From Diphasiastrum complanatum (taxonomy: Eukaryota; Streptophyta; Lycopodiopsida; Lycopodiales; Lycopodiaceae): a stretch of 64,000 bases of DNA. Position numbers and translations under genes: made by a program. The notes beneath the pieces were generated by a model, which searched no databases, was not told the DNA's origin, and was given only the letters and a program-made list of their open reading frames with translations. The stretch's first letter is position 1, and every line of letters starts with the position of its first letter. Positions 12,382 through 24,700 of this stretch are shown piece by piece. The DNA lies in contig CM055093.1 of assembly GCA_029204225.1 (NCBI GenBank), positions 19,768,041 through 19,832,040 of the forward strand, read 5' to 3'.

Positions 12382-12620
12382 CTAGACTACCGTACCAATG
12401 AAACAAAAAGAAAAAGAGATACAAATAATAGAAAACGAACAAGCTAACTCTACCAGGTATGTCACCATAGTAGAAGAAAAGAATAAAAAAAATCAGGCCA
12501 ACAACAAACGTTAGAAAAACTCTACATCAAGCTCGAAAATAAACAAGATCAAGAACTGAAACACTGAACTGATGCTGAATAAGCATATGTAACTACAAAA
12601 GCTAACCTTTTAGCCTATAC

Positions 12621-12622
<2 letters not shown>

Positions 12623-12699
<77 letters not shown>
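12623..12699. repeat. (GA)n microsatellite
   Basis: An uninterrupted GA tract of about 77 bp, lying 0.5 kb downstream of the VAL-like stop codon. The Ser/Leu repeat frame on the minus strand here is not a gene. Confidence 0.97.
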
Positions 12700-12701
<2 letters not shown>

Positions 12702-13212
12702 CTGGTGGCAACTACAAGGATTGAGAGTGAGTAGACAGCATAGACACAGGAACAAGGGCAGGGAGAGTGATTGGAGACTGCAAGAGGGTCAATGATGCAA
12801 GGGAGCAGAGTAAGATAGTGGCAGAAATCAAGGTCAAAGGTGAGAAAATGGGAAAGCAGTGGCATCCCTATAAAGAAGTTAGCTCTGTTCATGTTCTTTC
12901 ATAATTCTCATAAAATTACGTTCAAAGCCTGACAAAAACATTGTTACAAAAGGAAGTAGAAAGGCAAGCCAGAAGTTTTACCAGGAATTGATATTGCCAT
13001 GTCCCAGTCTTCTAAGTTTTTTCTTATCTAGTTAAATAGAGCAGCTATACACTTGGAAACCAACACCTTTATGAGCTTTGTCTTGACACCTGCATGTTTC
13101 AGCCAGAAATGTTATAGGGTTAGTGCTAATAGCAAAGATTGGCACATGACTTTGTGATAAAGTAAATGCAGGACATTTGCAAGATGCATTAATGGGTGAA
13201 ACAAAAAATGCA

Positions 13213-14102
13213 TCAAGCTACAGAACACAAGGCCAGTCCAAGCACCTGACTGAAAGACATGGCTGCACTGTCATCGTTTAGTCTAACCGAATTTTCAAAT
13301 GCTTCTTCTGAAGGATGATCTGTATTTGAAGCTGCAGGTTTGCATGCATTCTGTTGCTCAGTCCTTGCATCAACTGTGCCACTGAGCACAGGCAGCCCGA
13401 TAGGCATTGTTGGAATAAGAGCTGCCATTCCCTGTTGATGCAAATATAAATCCAGAGGTAAACTCGCATCTTGTAGAAGCCTCATCATACTCACTCTACC
13501 AGCTTCTCCGTCACGCTCGGGCTGACTGTTCAGGTCAATTTGGCCTTTTGCACCCAATGCTTCTTCCATCGTGTTCCTATGTCCCTGTCCGACTCCCTGA
13601 TAAGGAACAGGATGAGGTTGAAATGACAAATTCATTGCCCCATCAGCTAACACTTTATCTCCTCTTGTATATCCTTCCCTATAGACCAAATCCATACTCT
13701 TGCTGTTTTCAGGATACGAGTTAGGATATGTCACCCATTTCGAAGTGCTATTAGCCTCTCCTTCGTCCTTCTCCCAGACACGCTTCTTACGAGCAGTTTC
13801 AGCTTCTCTTTCTGACTGACGTTTCTTACGGCGCATCATTAGTGTCTTGAACCTTCTCTTTACTGTCATACAGACATTGCACACACAATTGGGTTTGTGT
13901 TTTGGTCCCTTTCCGCTAGGTGGCTGGATGCATACAATACAAGTGCAGCCAGGTCTATGTCGAGGGTGTTTGGTTGTGGCAGCAGGTGGTGGTGGAGATG
14001 CAGCAGAGTTCTCCCCAAAAGCTGCAGCATCAGCCAATGTATCCAGATTTGAGGAGGTATCTAAAGCTGTAGTTCCCTCTACGTCTTCTTGCTTTCCTTT
14101 TT
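13213..14102 (-). CDS. VAL: VAL-like exon 14: Cys-rich/basic region, EAR motifs, stop
   Basis: Residues 672-967. [20 protein letters not shown] and [20 protein letters not shown] form the two-part CxCxxC region (C724, C726, C729, C744, C746, C749) followed by a basic, probably nuclear-targeting, run. Farther on are DLNSQP and LPLDLYL, the two EAR motif forms. The acceptor is GATTTTACAG and the stop TGA is at 13215-13213. A possible donor (CAG|GTGCTT at 13245-13244) would drop the last residues and add a further exon that I did not find. Confidence 0.86.
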
Positions 14103-15703
14103 CTGTAAAATCAGTAGGAAAACAAAGATATCAGAAGTATTAGTCAGTCAAAGCAAGAATCAGGCTCTTGTATAATATTCATGCTAGGCCTTTATACAAA
14201 AAAAGATACCGCTAAGGTGAACCTTTGCTACTATTGAAAGGTGAAAAAAACATCAGGTCAAACCTCTCATCAGTCATAAGGAGCATCAAGCTGATTTATA
14301 ATGCAAACCTGTGAAGGAACGCAAAAGCTTCTCCATTTCCTCATTGCTCACTTCTTTGGGTGCACTGCAGGTAGCCCTGACCAAAACCAACATGGTGATT
14401 CTTATCCAATGAAAAGAGTGCTCTCCAATTTTGTATTCTGACATGAGAGTTTGCAAAAGAATATGAGTTAAGTAGATTCTGATGGGCCAAGACGCGATTA
14501 GCTTTGAAGTGGCAGTTGAAAGCTTTCCACTCAAGACAACACTTAAGTTCATGGTTAAAGTACCCATTTCTTTTTAATCATATTGAAGTTTAGCCTGCTT
14601 TTCTAAATTGCCTTAACTAGGAAATAACCTTCAAATGTGATCACTAGATATAAAATCATAGATACAGTAGCTCCAAGTTCATTCAGTCAAATGATTGTCT
14701 TACGTGATTTCAACGCACGAAAATTGTCTTAAGTGATTTCAACGCACGAAAATGATTGTCTTAAGTGATTTCAACGCACGAAACTTCAAATCTCCTTTTC
14801 TTTGGCTTGAAGAAATTTGTGTAATTATCAAGAGTGTAATTAAATCCATAACCTATACCATAGTTGCACTCTGATTCCGAAATGCGGTCCAGAATTGCAG
14901 TCCGAATCGCGGTCCAGAATCGCGTTTTGGATTTTTTGTAGAAACGCTCATAATCGTGTTTTTTTTTTAATTTTTTTTTGGGCAATTTGGGTATTAGATG
15001 AAAGCTCTTATTAAGAGCATTACTACTGTCTAGTTTGCCGAATGTTTCAGGTACAGGATGGTCCAGTTCAGGTGCATTAATCCATGTTAGGTTCTGTCAA
15101 AGATAAATATTCAAAACTAACCTCTAGCCTGTTCGTTACAATCACAGATGATCCCAGTGGGACAGAGACAGAGAACTGTAGAGCACTTGTACCTCGCTTT
15201 CTGCTTCGGGGGGCACAAACCCTGATCCCCCCGCACGGGGGGGGGGGGGGCTAGGTGGCTGTAAAATTTCAGCATAAGCTATTTTTCCAAAAAAAAAAAA
15301 ATTAAATTTTTGCACGTTTCGTGGTTCGAATCGCGGTTCACAAATCGCAATTCGCTGCAACTATGGTCCTATACACCATACCATGCTCAAATATAAATCT
15401 CCCCCACACAAACAGGCACATGCACACACAAACGAACTCAATGATGATGCAATGACCAACCTGTATTGTTCAGGTCGAAGGATACTATAAATATCAAATC
15501 TTTTCAACAAGTTGACTAAATGTGAGCATGCATACATAATGACATTCGTAATAGAGTTGCTAAAGCAGTGTTTTCAGTCCTAGATGCAGAGATGAATACC
15601 ATTAAACCTAGTGATTCATTGACCAGGGACCAATACCTTGGGATATAAAGGGACACTTGTCTGTACTACATCTTGTCCCATGTACCACTACATAGGGCAT
15701 TGA

Positions 15704-15772
<69 letters not shown>

Positions 15773-18700
15773 TAATTGTAATAAAATGCATGGAGAGTCA
15801 TTCGGCATGGATACATGGACTATATAAAGAAATGTCTAGTCATAAGATGAACCAGTTCCACAATAAACATCTCATCATATAACATAACATAAACCTTGAA
15901 AATCCAAAAGTTTGGCTGCCAGAATCTCAAGCAAAATTTTTAAGAAAGCACTCATTCGTCAACACCAAGATTACTTTAAGCTTTGAAACATTTACCTATT
16001 GGGATCCCACTCGTTATCAGAACAAGTCCATCTGGTGTGAATCAATGCATCAGATGGAACTCTTCGCCAGACTGAACAATCATCGCATTGTACCCATTGA
16101 TCCTGAACACTGCAAACAAATGAAAAATCTTATTGCGAAGATGCACAAGAGCATCCAACTTTCACTAGCCTTATTCCAGCAGTAAATCTTGGAGTACTGA
16201 GTTGATATGAGTTTCTATAAGATCCTACACATGTTCTACAAGTCACATCTTACTCATCTAGTCTTTGCTACTCCTTTCATGTAGAAATTCCAGTATTTCA
16301 TGATTCGACAATTCGAACCATGAACTGGATCAAATTGGTACCAGTTCGAATCGGTTCGATTCGAACCAGAAAGAAAATAAGGGCAAAATATAAAATTCGT
16401 TTTTTTTCTGTTCAGAATGGTTTTCTTCTAAAATTTATTTCATGTTTGATATAATTTCATTGAATCAATGTGCAAACCTCTCCTATTTCGGATTCAGGCC
16501 AGGGTAAATATATGATTTGATTCAGATAGAACCTTTTGCAGGCGGCAAACCTCTCCTATGTCTGAAAAAGCTCTTCAATCCTCAAAAGTTATAAGTTCCA
16601 ACATTAAGCAATGAAGCCATTTATTTTCGTTCAAAGGTTCAAATACTAGGTATCATGAATCGAGTAGCTACTACTTTGTTTCAAAACAATTTTGAAGAGC
16701 TCTTCATGTTTCATGAGTTACGACAAAGAGCACTATAGCCTCTAAGTCATCATCTTTTATTTAGGAATCAAGAGTTACAAGATAGGACCCAATTCTATAT
16801 TCAATGTGTGTCATGTATGATGTGACCAGTGACCGCTAACATGTTAGAATCTGCTTAAAAGCTGAAGCCTACTATTCATCAGTAAGTTGTAACCTTTACC
16901 TACTACTGAGTATTTTCAAAAAGCTCTTGTAATTCAATCTTTTCAGTTATAGCTTATAACAATAAGTCACATTGAAGCTAGTGGCCACTAAGCACTCATC
17001 AATGAACTATGAGCATATGTTATTTCGAACTGGCCCATGAAACATTGAACTAAACAACCAGTAATTGTATGCCTATAAACCCAACTCGTCCATGAAACCT
17101 AAATTTATCAATTTTTGGAAACCCTAAATTCAATTCTCCAATTCGAACAAATTGGCCTATTCGAACTGCAGATTCAAATCGATCGTTGAGACAAACTTGT
17201 AATCACAGGATAGTCAAAATTGGATCAATGATTCTCTCTACATGATAACTGACTAATGTGCACTATGATGGGGCAAAGGAGTATGGAGAAGCGAGCGGAG
17301 AAGAGAGCAGGAATATTTGCGGAACAACTCTCCCGCTATAATGGGCTGCTAGATGCAGAGACAGTCTAATAGATTGTTAATGCTAAGTGTAATCACAGCT
17401 CAAACGTTCTGTTGCCCAACAGGATCTTATGAATTTCCTCACAAAAAAAAACAAAAATGAGTACAGTCCACCGAAGAGATTATAAATGGTTTGTGTGTGG
17501 TAATACTAAAAATGGATTTAATCAGAAGTTTAATTCTGAAACAAGTTCCTCAGGCGTCAAAGACAGCCATCGTCTAATCAGAAACTGAGGAGTCGTAGAC
17601 ATCTGTGTTCTGATCAAAGTGAGTGAACAAGTGTGATCAAACAGCAATGAAGTGCATTCAGATCACAACAAGCATTCATCTACGTTATACACAGATACAA
17701 AAACGTGCTGCTGCTATATTACATTGAAGCACAACAAAATAGCAGTTACAACCAAAATGACGGCGTAACTGGGAGGCTCAAAATCATTCGTCTCATGGAC
17801 GAAGCATCACGTAGAGTGTGCCTGGATGATCCATTTATAGATTTCATCCATGTAATGTATTAACTACAGTAAATGTTTGTCACCTAATTAGGTAAGCCGT
17901 TGTACTTGGAAGTATTTGGCTTTTGTGACAACTATACATGGTCAACCCGTAGGGAATGTTGACCAGACGAGGACGCTGCAAATTCTCTCACTTCGCATAT
18001 TACGTGAAGTGGCTTTCTCTCACCTCGCAAATTTTGGGAAGTGCCTGGAATGTTCCTTGTTGAAAATAGACGACTGTCGGGTTTTTTCTCTAAAATGCGA
18101 CGGTGCCCTTAAAAAGGCGACAGTGTCTTTAAAACAGTTTAACTTCTTCAAAATAGTTGAAAGGAAGAAGCTGAAGGCAAGTGTCGCATTTTTCGGGGAA
18201 GTGAGAAAAAGCCGACACTGTCGCATTTCGGGAAAATGTGAAAAAGCTGACATTGTTGAAAAATAGTTGAAGTTGAACTATGTTGAAGTGTCGCATTTCG
18301 GGAAAAACCGACACTTAGTTCATTTCTGCAGACTATTGCGACACTTAGTGTATTTCTGCAAACTGTTGCAACACTTAGTGAATACTCACAGACTATTGCG
18401 AAAGTAATGTATTTCTGCAGACTTGTTCTAAATGCTAGTTCTTGGAAGTCCTTGACGATGGCCAAGTCTTCAATGACTTCAAATAATTAAACTTAACATC
18501 TAAACTTGAAATTATGATAGGATTGGTTACCCTTTGCTGGAGATCAGCCGGAAGCCCGTTGTAGACGTTCTTCAAATAATTTGCTGTCTAAGTTAAGATT
18601 CCTGCAGGTATCAGATGAGCAAACATAGAACCAAAGTTGGTTTCACTTGACCCTAGATCAACGATTAATAAACATGCAGGAAGAATCTTGAAATAGAAAT

Positions 18701-21700
18701 TAGTCATTCACAAAGGAGACAACTGTGGACTTAATTTCCAATAGTCCCCCTTAAGGTCATGGTTGGTGCCTTGGTATCTTCGTCAGGTTCAGCATGTTGA
18801 AGAACTTCTGATGCTTGATCATGGGAAGCGCTTTGGTGAAGATGTCTGCGACCATTTCTGTTGTGGAGCAATATTGAAGGATCACTTGCCCTGAGAAAAC
18901 TTTCTCCCGAATGAAATGATACTGGATTTCTATGTGCTTGGATTTGCCATGAAATCTGGGATTCAGTGACAATGAAATACAGCTCAAGTTGTCACACAGA
19001 ATGGTGATAGCATTGAACTGAGTGTGATGTAAGTCGTGAAGTAATAACCTGATCCATACAACTTCTTTTGAAGCTTGACATGTTGCGATGTACTCTGCCT
19101 TCGTCGAAGAAAGCACAACTGATTTCTGCTTCCTTGAGTTCCATGAAATCGGTCCCCCTGCCAGATAGAAACAGAACCTAGAGGTAGATTTTCTGGTAGA
19201 GACTGTTCCTCCCCAATCTGAGTCGGAGTAGCCTCGCAGGACGAGTGGGTCGATAGCATTTCCATCATAACATAAAATGTGATCTAAACTTCCCTGAATA
19301 TATCTCATCACTCTCTTTAATGCTTTCCAATGAGAGATCCTAGGATTAGACATGAGTTGACTTAACGTGCTAATAGTGTATGCTAAATCTGGTCTAGTAC
19401 ACAGCATTGCATACATCAAAGATCCTATGAGTGAATGATAAGTGTAATTCGCTATGTCGAGTACTTCACTATCAAAATCAGCACAAGTAGGTTTAGTCAA
19501 TACTATACTTGGATCCATTGGAGTATCAATTGGTTTGCAATCAAACATATGAAATTTTTCTAAAATGCCTTTTAGATATGTCTGCTGGCTAACATAGATC
19601 TTCTTCTGAAGTCTATTTCTAGTAATGTGAATTCCGAGCAAAGAATGGATAGCTCCTAAATCAGTCATGTCAAATTCCTTTGACAAATCACTCTTAGTAG
19701 TGTGCAGAAGAGAAGTGTCGTTAGACAAAATAAACGCATCATCTACGTAAAGAGCTATGTGACCTGAATTGGTGCCTATATGCTTCGAATAAACATTACA
19801 ATCAGCTGAATTGTTTGCAAATCCCAATTGAATGAGATAAGAGTTGATTCTATCGGACCATGCTCTTGCGGCCTGTTTCAGACCATAGATTGCTTTGTGC
19901 AGCTTGCACACTTTGTGCTCTTGGCCTTTGACTTCGAATCCTTCCGGTAGGAAGGTATACAGCTCCTCTTCGACGTTGTCGTTAGGAAATGTTGTCTTGA
20001 CATCCATTTGATGCATTTCGAGGTCTTCTGTGGCTGCTAACGCAATCAGAGTCCTGATTGACTGCATTTCTTGATAATCCACTCCTTGGACTTGAGTGAA
20101 TCCTTTAGCCACCAGCTGTGCTTTCCATTTAGCTATGGAACCATCAGAGTTGATCTTCTTCTTGAAGATCCACTTGTTGTCGATAACTCTCTTGTGAGTG
20201 GGAAAGTCGACCAGTGTCCAGGCTGGTTCGTCAAAAGTGAGTTGTACTCGCTTTCCATAGCTTCTTGCCACTTCACAGCATCCTTGGAGTTAATTGCTTT
20301 GGATAGGGTCTCTAGTTCTTCGGATGAAGTCCAGAATGATTGAGGTGTATACATCTCAGGAACTGTCCGAGTCCATGAGGATCTGCGGACGTTTGGTTGA
20401 CCAGGATGCGATGATGCTTCCTCTTGATTTCTCCAGATCTGCTCGAGCTGGCTTGGTCTGGTCTGATGACAGGTACTGTCGGCTGCTCAGCTTTTGGAGC
20501 TGTAGCTGCAGGTTCTGTAGAAGAAACATTATCGTTGGAAGATTCCATGCTACGTAAAATAGGATGAAATGACATAGCATCGTTTATCGATGGCTGTTTA
20601 AAATCATAGTATGTATTCTTGAAAGATTACATTTCTAGAGACAAATACTACATTGGTGGATGGATCATAAACTTTATAAGCTTTATGTTCATCAGGATAG
20701 CCAATGAAAATACATTCATTTGTCCTATGATCCAGCTTCTTCCTAAGTTGTCTAGGAATGTGAACAAAACATACACAATCAAATATTTTTAAATGGCTAA
20801 CACTAGGCTTGTGTCCATGCCAAACTTCATAAGGAGTTTTGTTGCTGATGGCTTTGGTGTTGGATCAGTTCTGTAAGTAACATGCTATGGCAGTAGCTTC
20901 TGCCCAGAACTTCGCAAGTAGATGTGATTGATGTAGCATGGATCTGGCTGAGTTGAGAAGAGTTCGGTTCTTCCTTTCTGCAATCCCGTTCTGTTGAGGT
21001 AAATAGGAAGTGGTGAACTGTCTTCTAATACCATGGTCAGCCATGTAGTCGGACATCTCGTTAGAGAGGTATTCGCCACCACCATCAGTTCGGAGTGCTT
21101 TCACTTTTGTAGACGTTTGTGTCTCAGCCATGGCCTTGAATCTCTTGAAGCATTCAAAGGCTTCAGATTTGTGCTTAATGAACATGACTGTAGACCATCT
21201 AGAATAATCATCTATGAAAGTGATAAAATAGATTGCATCTCCTAAGGACGGAGTTGGCATTGGACCACAAAGATCGCTATGTACAAGATCCAATACATGC
21301 TTTGTTTTAATGGAATGTGATTTGAGAAACTTGCTTCTAGAGTGCTTCCCATAAATGCAGGATTCACAAAAGAAAGATTTCCTATCTAATCAAGAAGGGA
21401 AATACAATCCATCAACTAAATTATTACAACGCATATAAGAAAGTGATCTTGTATTCACATGTCCAAATCAACCATGCCACAGAATAGCCTTATCGTTTAC
21501 ATTTTCATGAGAGATGCTAGCTAATGCAACTGAATTAGAGAGTACGTAAAGATTTCCGACTCTAGTGCATGTAGTCAGAGTAGTATCTTCATCGAAGATT
21601 GTACACTGCTCAGATGAGAAAGTAACAATGTAGCCCTCATCAGTCATCTTAGAAACTGACGACAGGTTCTTTGACAACTGAGGTACGTGAAGACCATTGG

Positions 21701-24700
21701 TGACATAAATAGAAAGATCATTGTTGAAAGTGATCTTGACTGTCCCTTTGCCTTCCACGCGTATGGTGCTTGAATCTCCGAGGTAGATGAATTGATCTCT
21801 GCTATAAGCTGCATACTTGGTAAACCACTCCTTGCGAGAGGTCATGTAGTGGGTAGCGCTGCTGTCCAGGTACCAGCTATCATGGTCTTCGTTGCCATTG
21901 CTATAAGCCATTAACAAGTGTGTATCTTGCTCCTTGAATTCCGCCGCGTTGGAGGAGATTGGTTGCTGTTGTTGCTGCTTCTTTGCCTCGTTGTAGATGC
22001 GGATACAAAGAGAGGATTGTGCATTTTGTGTGTGTTACAATGTATATGCATTCCAGAGTTATGAAATCAAGCATCCAATTTAAGAACACTCTTATTGTTT
22101 TGTGATTCTTGTTTAAGTGTCTCAAACAGTCTAATAGATTGTTAATGCTAAGTGTAGTCACAGCTCAAACGTTCTGTTGCCCAACAGGATCTTATAAATT
22201 AGTTCATACTCACAAAAAAAACAGAAATGAGTACAGTCCACCGAAGAGATTAGAAATGGTTTGTGTGTGGTATTACTGAAAATGAATTTAATCACAAGTT
22301 TAGTTCTCAAATAGATTGAAAGAGCAGTATGACAGCGCAAGTTCCTCAGGAGTCAAAGACAGCCATCGTCTGATCAGAAACTGAGGAGTCGTAGACGTCC
22401 GTGTTATGATCAGAGTGAGTGAACAAGTGTGATCAAACAGCAATGAAGTGCATTCAAATCACAACAAGCATTCATCTACGTTATACACAAACAGAAAAAC
22501 GTGTTGCTGCTATATTACATTGAAGCACAACAAAATAGCAGTTACAACCAGAATGACGGCATAACTGGGAGGCTCAAGATCATTCGTCTCATGGACAAAG
22601 CATCACGTAGAGTGTGCCTGGATGATCCATATATAGATTTCATCCATGTAATGTATTAACTACAGTAAATGTTTGTCACCTAATTAGGTAAGTCGTCGTA
22701 CTTGGAAGTATTTGGCTTTTGTGACAACTATACACCCCGTAAGGAATGTTGACGCGGACGAGGATGCTGCAAATTCTCTCACTTCGCATATTACGTGAAG
22801 TAGCTTTCTCTCACTTCGCAAATTCTGGGAATTGCCTGGAACGTTCCTCATTGAAAATAGACGACTGTCGGGTTTTTTCTCTTCGGGATTTTGCGAAAAA
22901 GCTGACAGTGCCCTTAAAAAGCCGACATTGTCCATAAAAAATGCGCCGGTGCCCTAAAAAAGGCGACCGTGTCTTTAAAACAGTTTAACTTCTTCAAAAT
23001 AGTTGAAAGGAAGAAGCTGAAGGCAAGTGTCGCATTTTTCGGGGAAGTGCGAAAAAGCCGACACTGTCGCATTTCGGGGAAATGTGAAAAAGCTGACACT
23101 GTTGAGAAATAGTTGAAGTTGAACTATGCTGAAGTGTCGCATTTCGGGAAAAACCGACACTGTTAAAAACATAGTTCTTTTCTGCAGAATATTGCGACAC
23201 TTAGTGTATTTCTACAGAGTGTTGCAAAAGTAATGTATTTCTGCAGACTTGTTCTACATGCTAGTTCTTGGAAGTCCTTGAAGATGGCCAAGTCTTCAAT
23301 TACTTCAAATAATTGAACTTAACATCTGAACTTGAAATTATGATAGGATTGGTTACCCTTTGCTGGAGATCAGCCGGAAGCCCGTTGTAGACGTTCTTGA
23401 AATAATCTGGCTGTCTAAGTTATGACACCTGCAGGTATCAGATGAGCAGAAGTAGAACCAAAGTTGGTTTCACCTGACCCTAGATCAACGATCAATAAAC
23501 GTGCAGGAAGAATCTTGAAATAGAAATTAGTCATTCACCAAGGACATAAACGCAAAGATCAGTGTAGTAGAAGAGGTCGAACACTTGAAAGACATGATTA
23601 CTGCTACTTTATCCGAAGAGCGGCTTAGGGAGAGCAAATTTCTCAACATTAGAGTGAGAGGAGTGGTAGATATCAACAACACAAATCAAGAGGCCAAGAT
23701 TTTTCTAGAGACACTCTTCGATTTGACAAACACTAGCATAAACACCGAGAAATAACTCCACAATGGTTGTCCGTTATGCCATATAGCCAAAGGGATGTTC
23801 TAAGGCAAAGACTGCAATTGAGAGGTACCTGGATCATGATGATCTGACTTCCATACAAGTGGAGGAGCGAAAGAAAGCCTTCGTAGGCCGAAGTACCCTT
23901 GAGAGGCATGGGTTTGTCTCCTATGTAAAAGCAAGGATATTATACTGCAACCATCTCATACAGGGAGCACCCTACAAGTCATCTGTGACAAGGTTAAAAA
24001 CCTGTATTAAACATCTTCAAAGTCCTTCCATCCAAGCATGTACGAAGCCAGCTTGAACATTGTCCTAAAGCTCACCCAAAGCAGAAGTCCTTGCTAGACT
24101 CTTCAAAAAACTTCGAATGTTATTGACAATTCTAGTTTAGCTTTTTTCTACTCCATTGATGCTCGTTGGCATGATTGTGTACTTGGCAATTGATCCCACT
24201 TCCTACTCTTCTTTTTGATCCAACCTACGTTCCCCTGTACCAAGACTCTTGAATCGCTGCTTTCCTCACCACTGCTTGACGCACAGCTGCTCCATAGTTT
24301 TTCCATCCCATTGATCTCATCAAAAACCCTCATCTGGTTCAGCTAAACAACGTTGGTATGACACTGAATGCTATTACTATCACCAAAAAATTGTCCATGC
24401 ACAATAACATTCACCTCACCTCCTCCGTGATGCTCGTCGCATTTGCCACCAGGGTCTTCGCAATAAAAAGCGCAACTATGAATCAAATGAAGGTTGAAGG
24501 CTCAGTAATCTTCTCTTCAGTTCATCCACTAGTGCCTTTGGCGCGAGTTCACTCCTTGTTCTTCACCTCCATCTCCATTCATTTTTAGGTGTCCTGCCTA
24601 CTATGAAATACGTGGTTGATATTACTGCTTATTCAAAAACTCACCTACTATACGTCCTCATTACCTCCCTCGACATGTAACCCTTATGATACATGAGATG

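Larger units (their letters stand above)
17361..23545 (-). mobile_element. Ty1/copia retrotransposon without gag, in VAL-like intron 11
   Basis: Two long direct repeats (17361-18743 and 22126-about 23545) flank a minus-strand copia pol in the order protease, integrase, RT, RNase H. Only about 200 bp separates the 5' LTR from the protease frame, so gag is deleted. The coding part has frame breaks. It is in the same orientation as the host gene. The outer start of the 5' LTR lacks the first 30 or so bases present in the 3' LTR, and no target duplication was found. Confidence 0.87.

Noticed and set aside
12602-12892. Minus-strand frame with a Ser-Leu repeat
   Set aside because: Translation of the (GA)n tract; no similarity outside it.
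15142-15360. Pro-rich minus-strand frame
   Set aside because: Generated by the G run inside the TIR transposon.
17916-18465. Overlapping frames rich in Phe and Ser, with near copies at 22684-23200
   Set aside because: They lie entirely inside the copia LTRs and arise from the GTGTCG repeat words; not genes.
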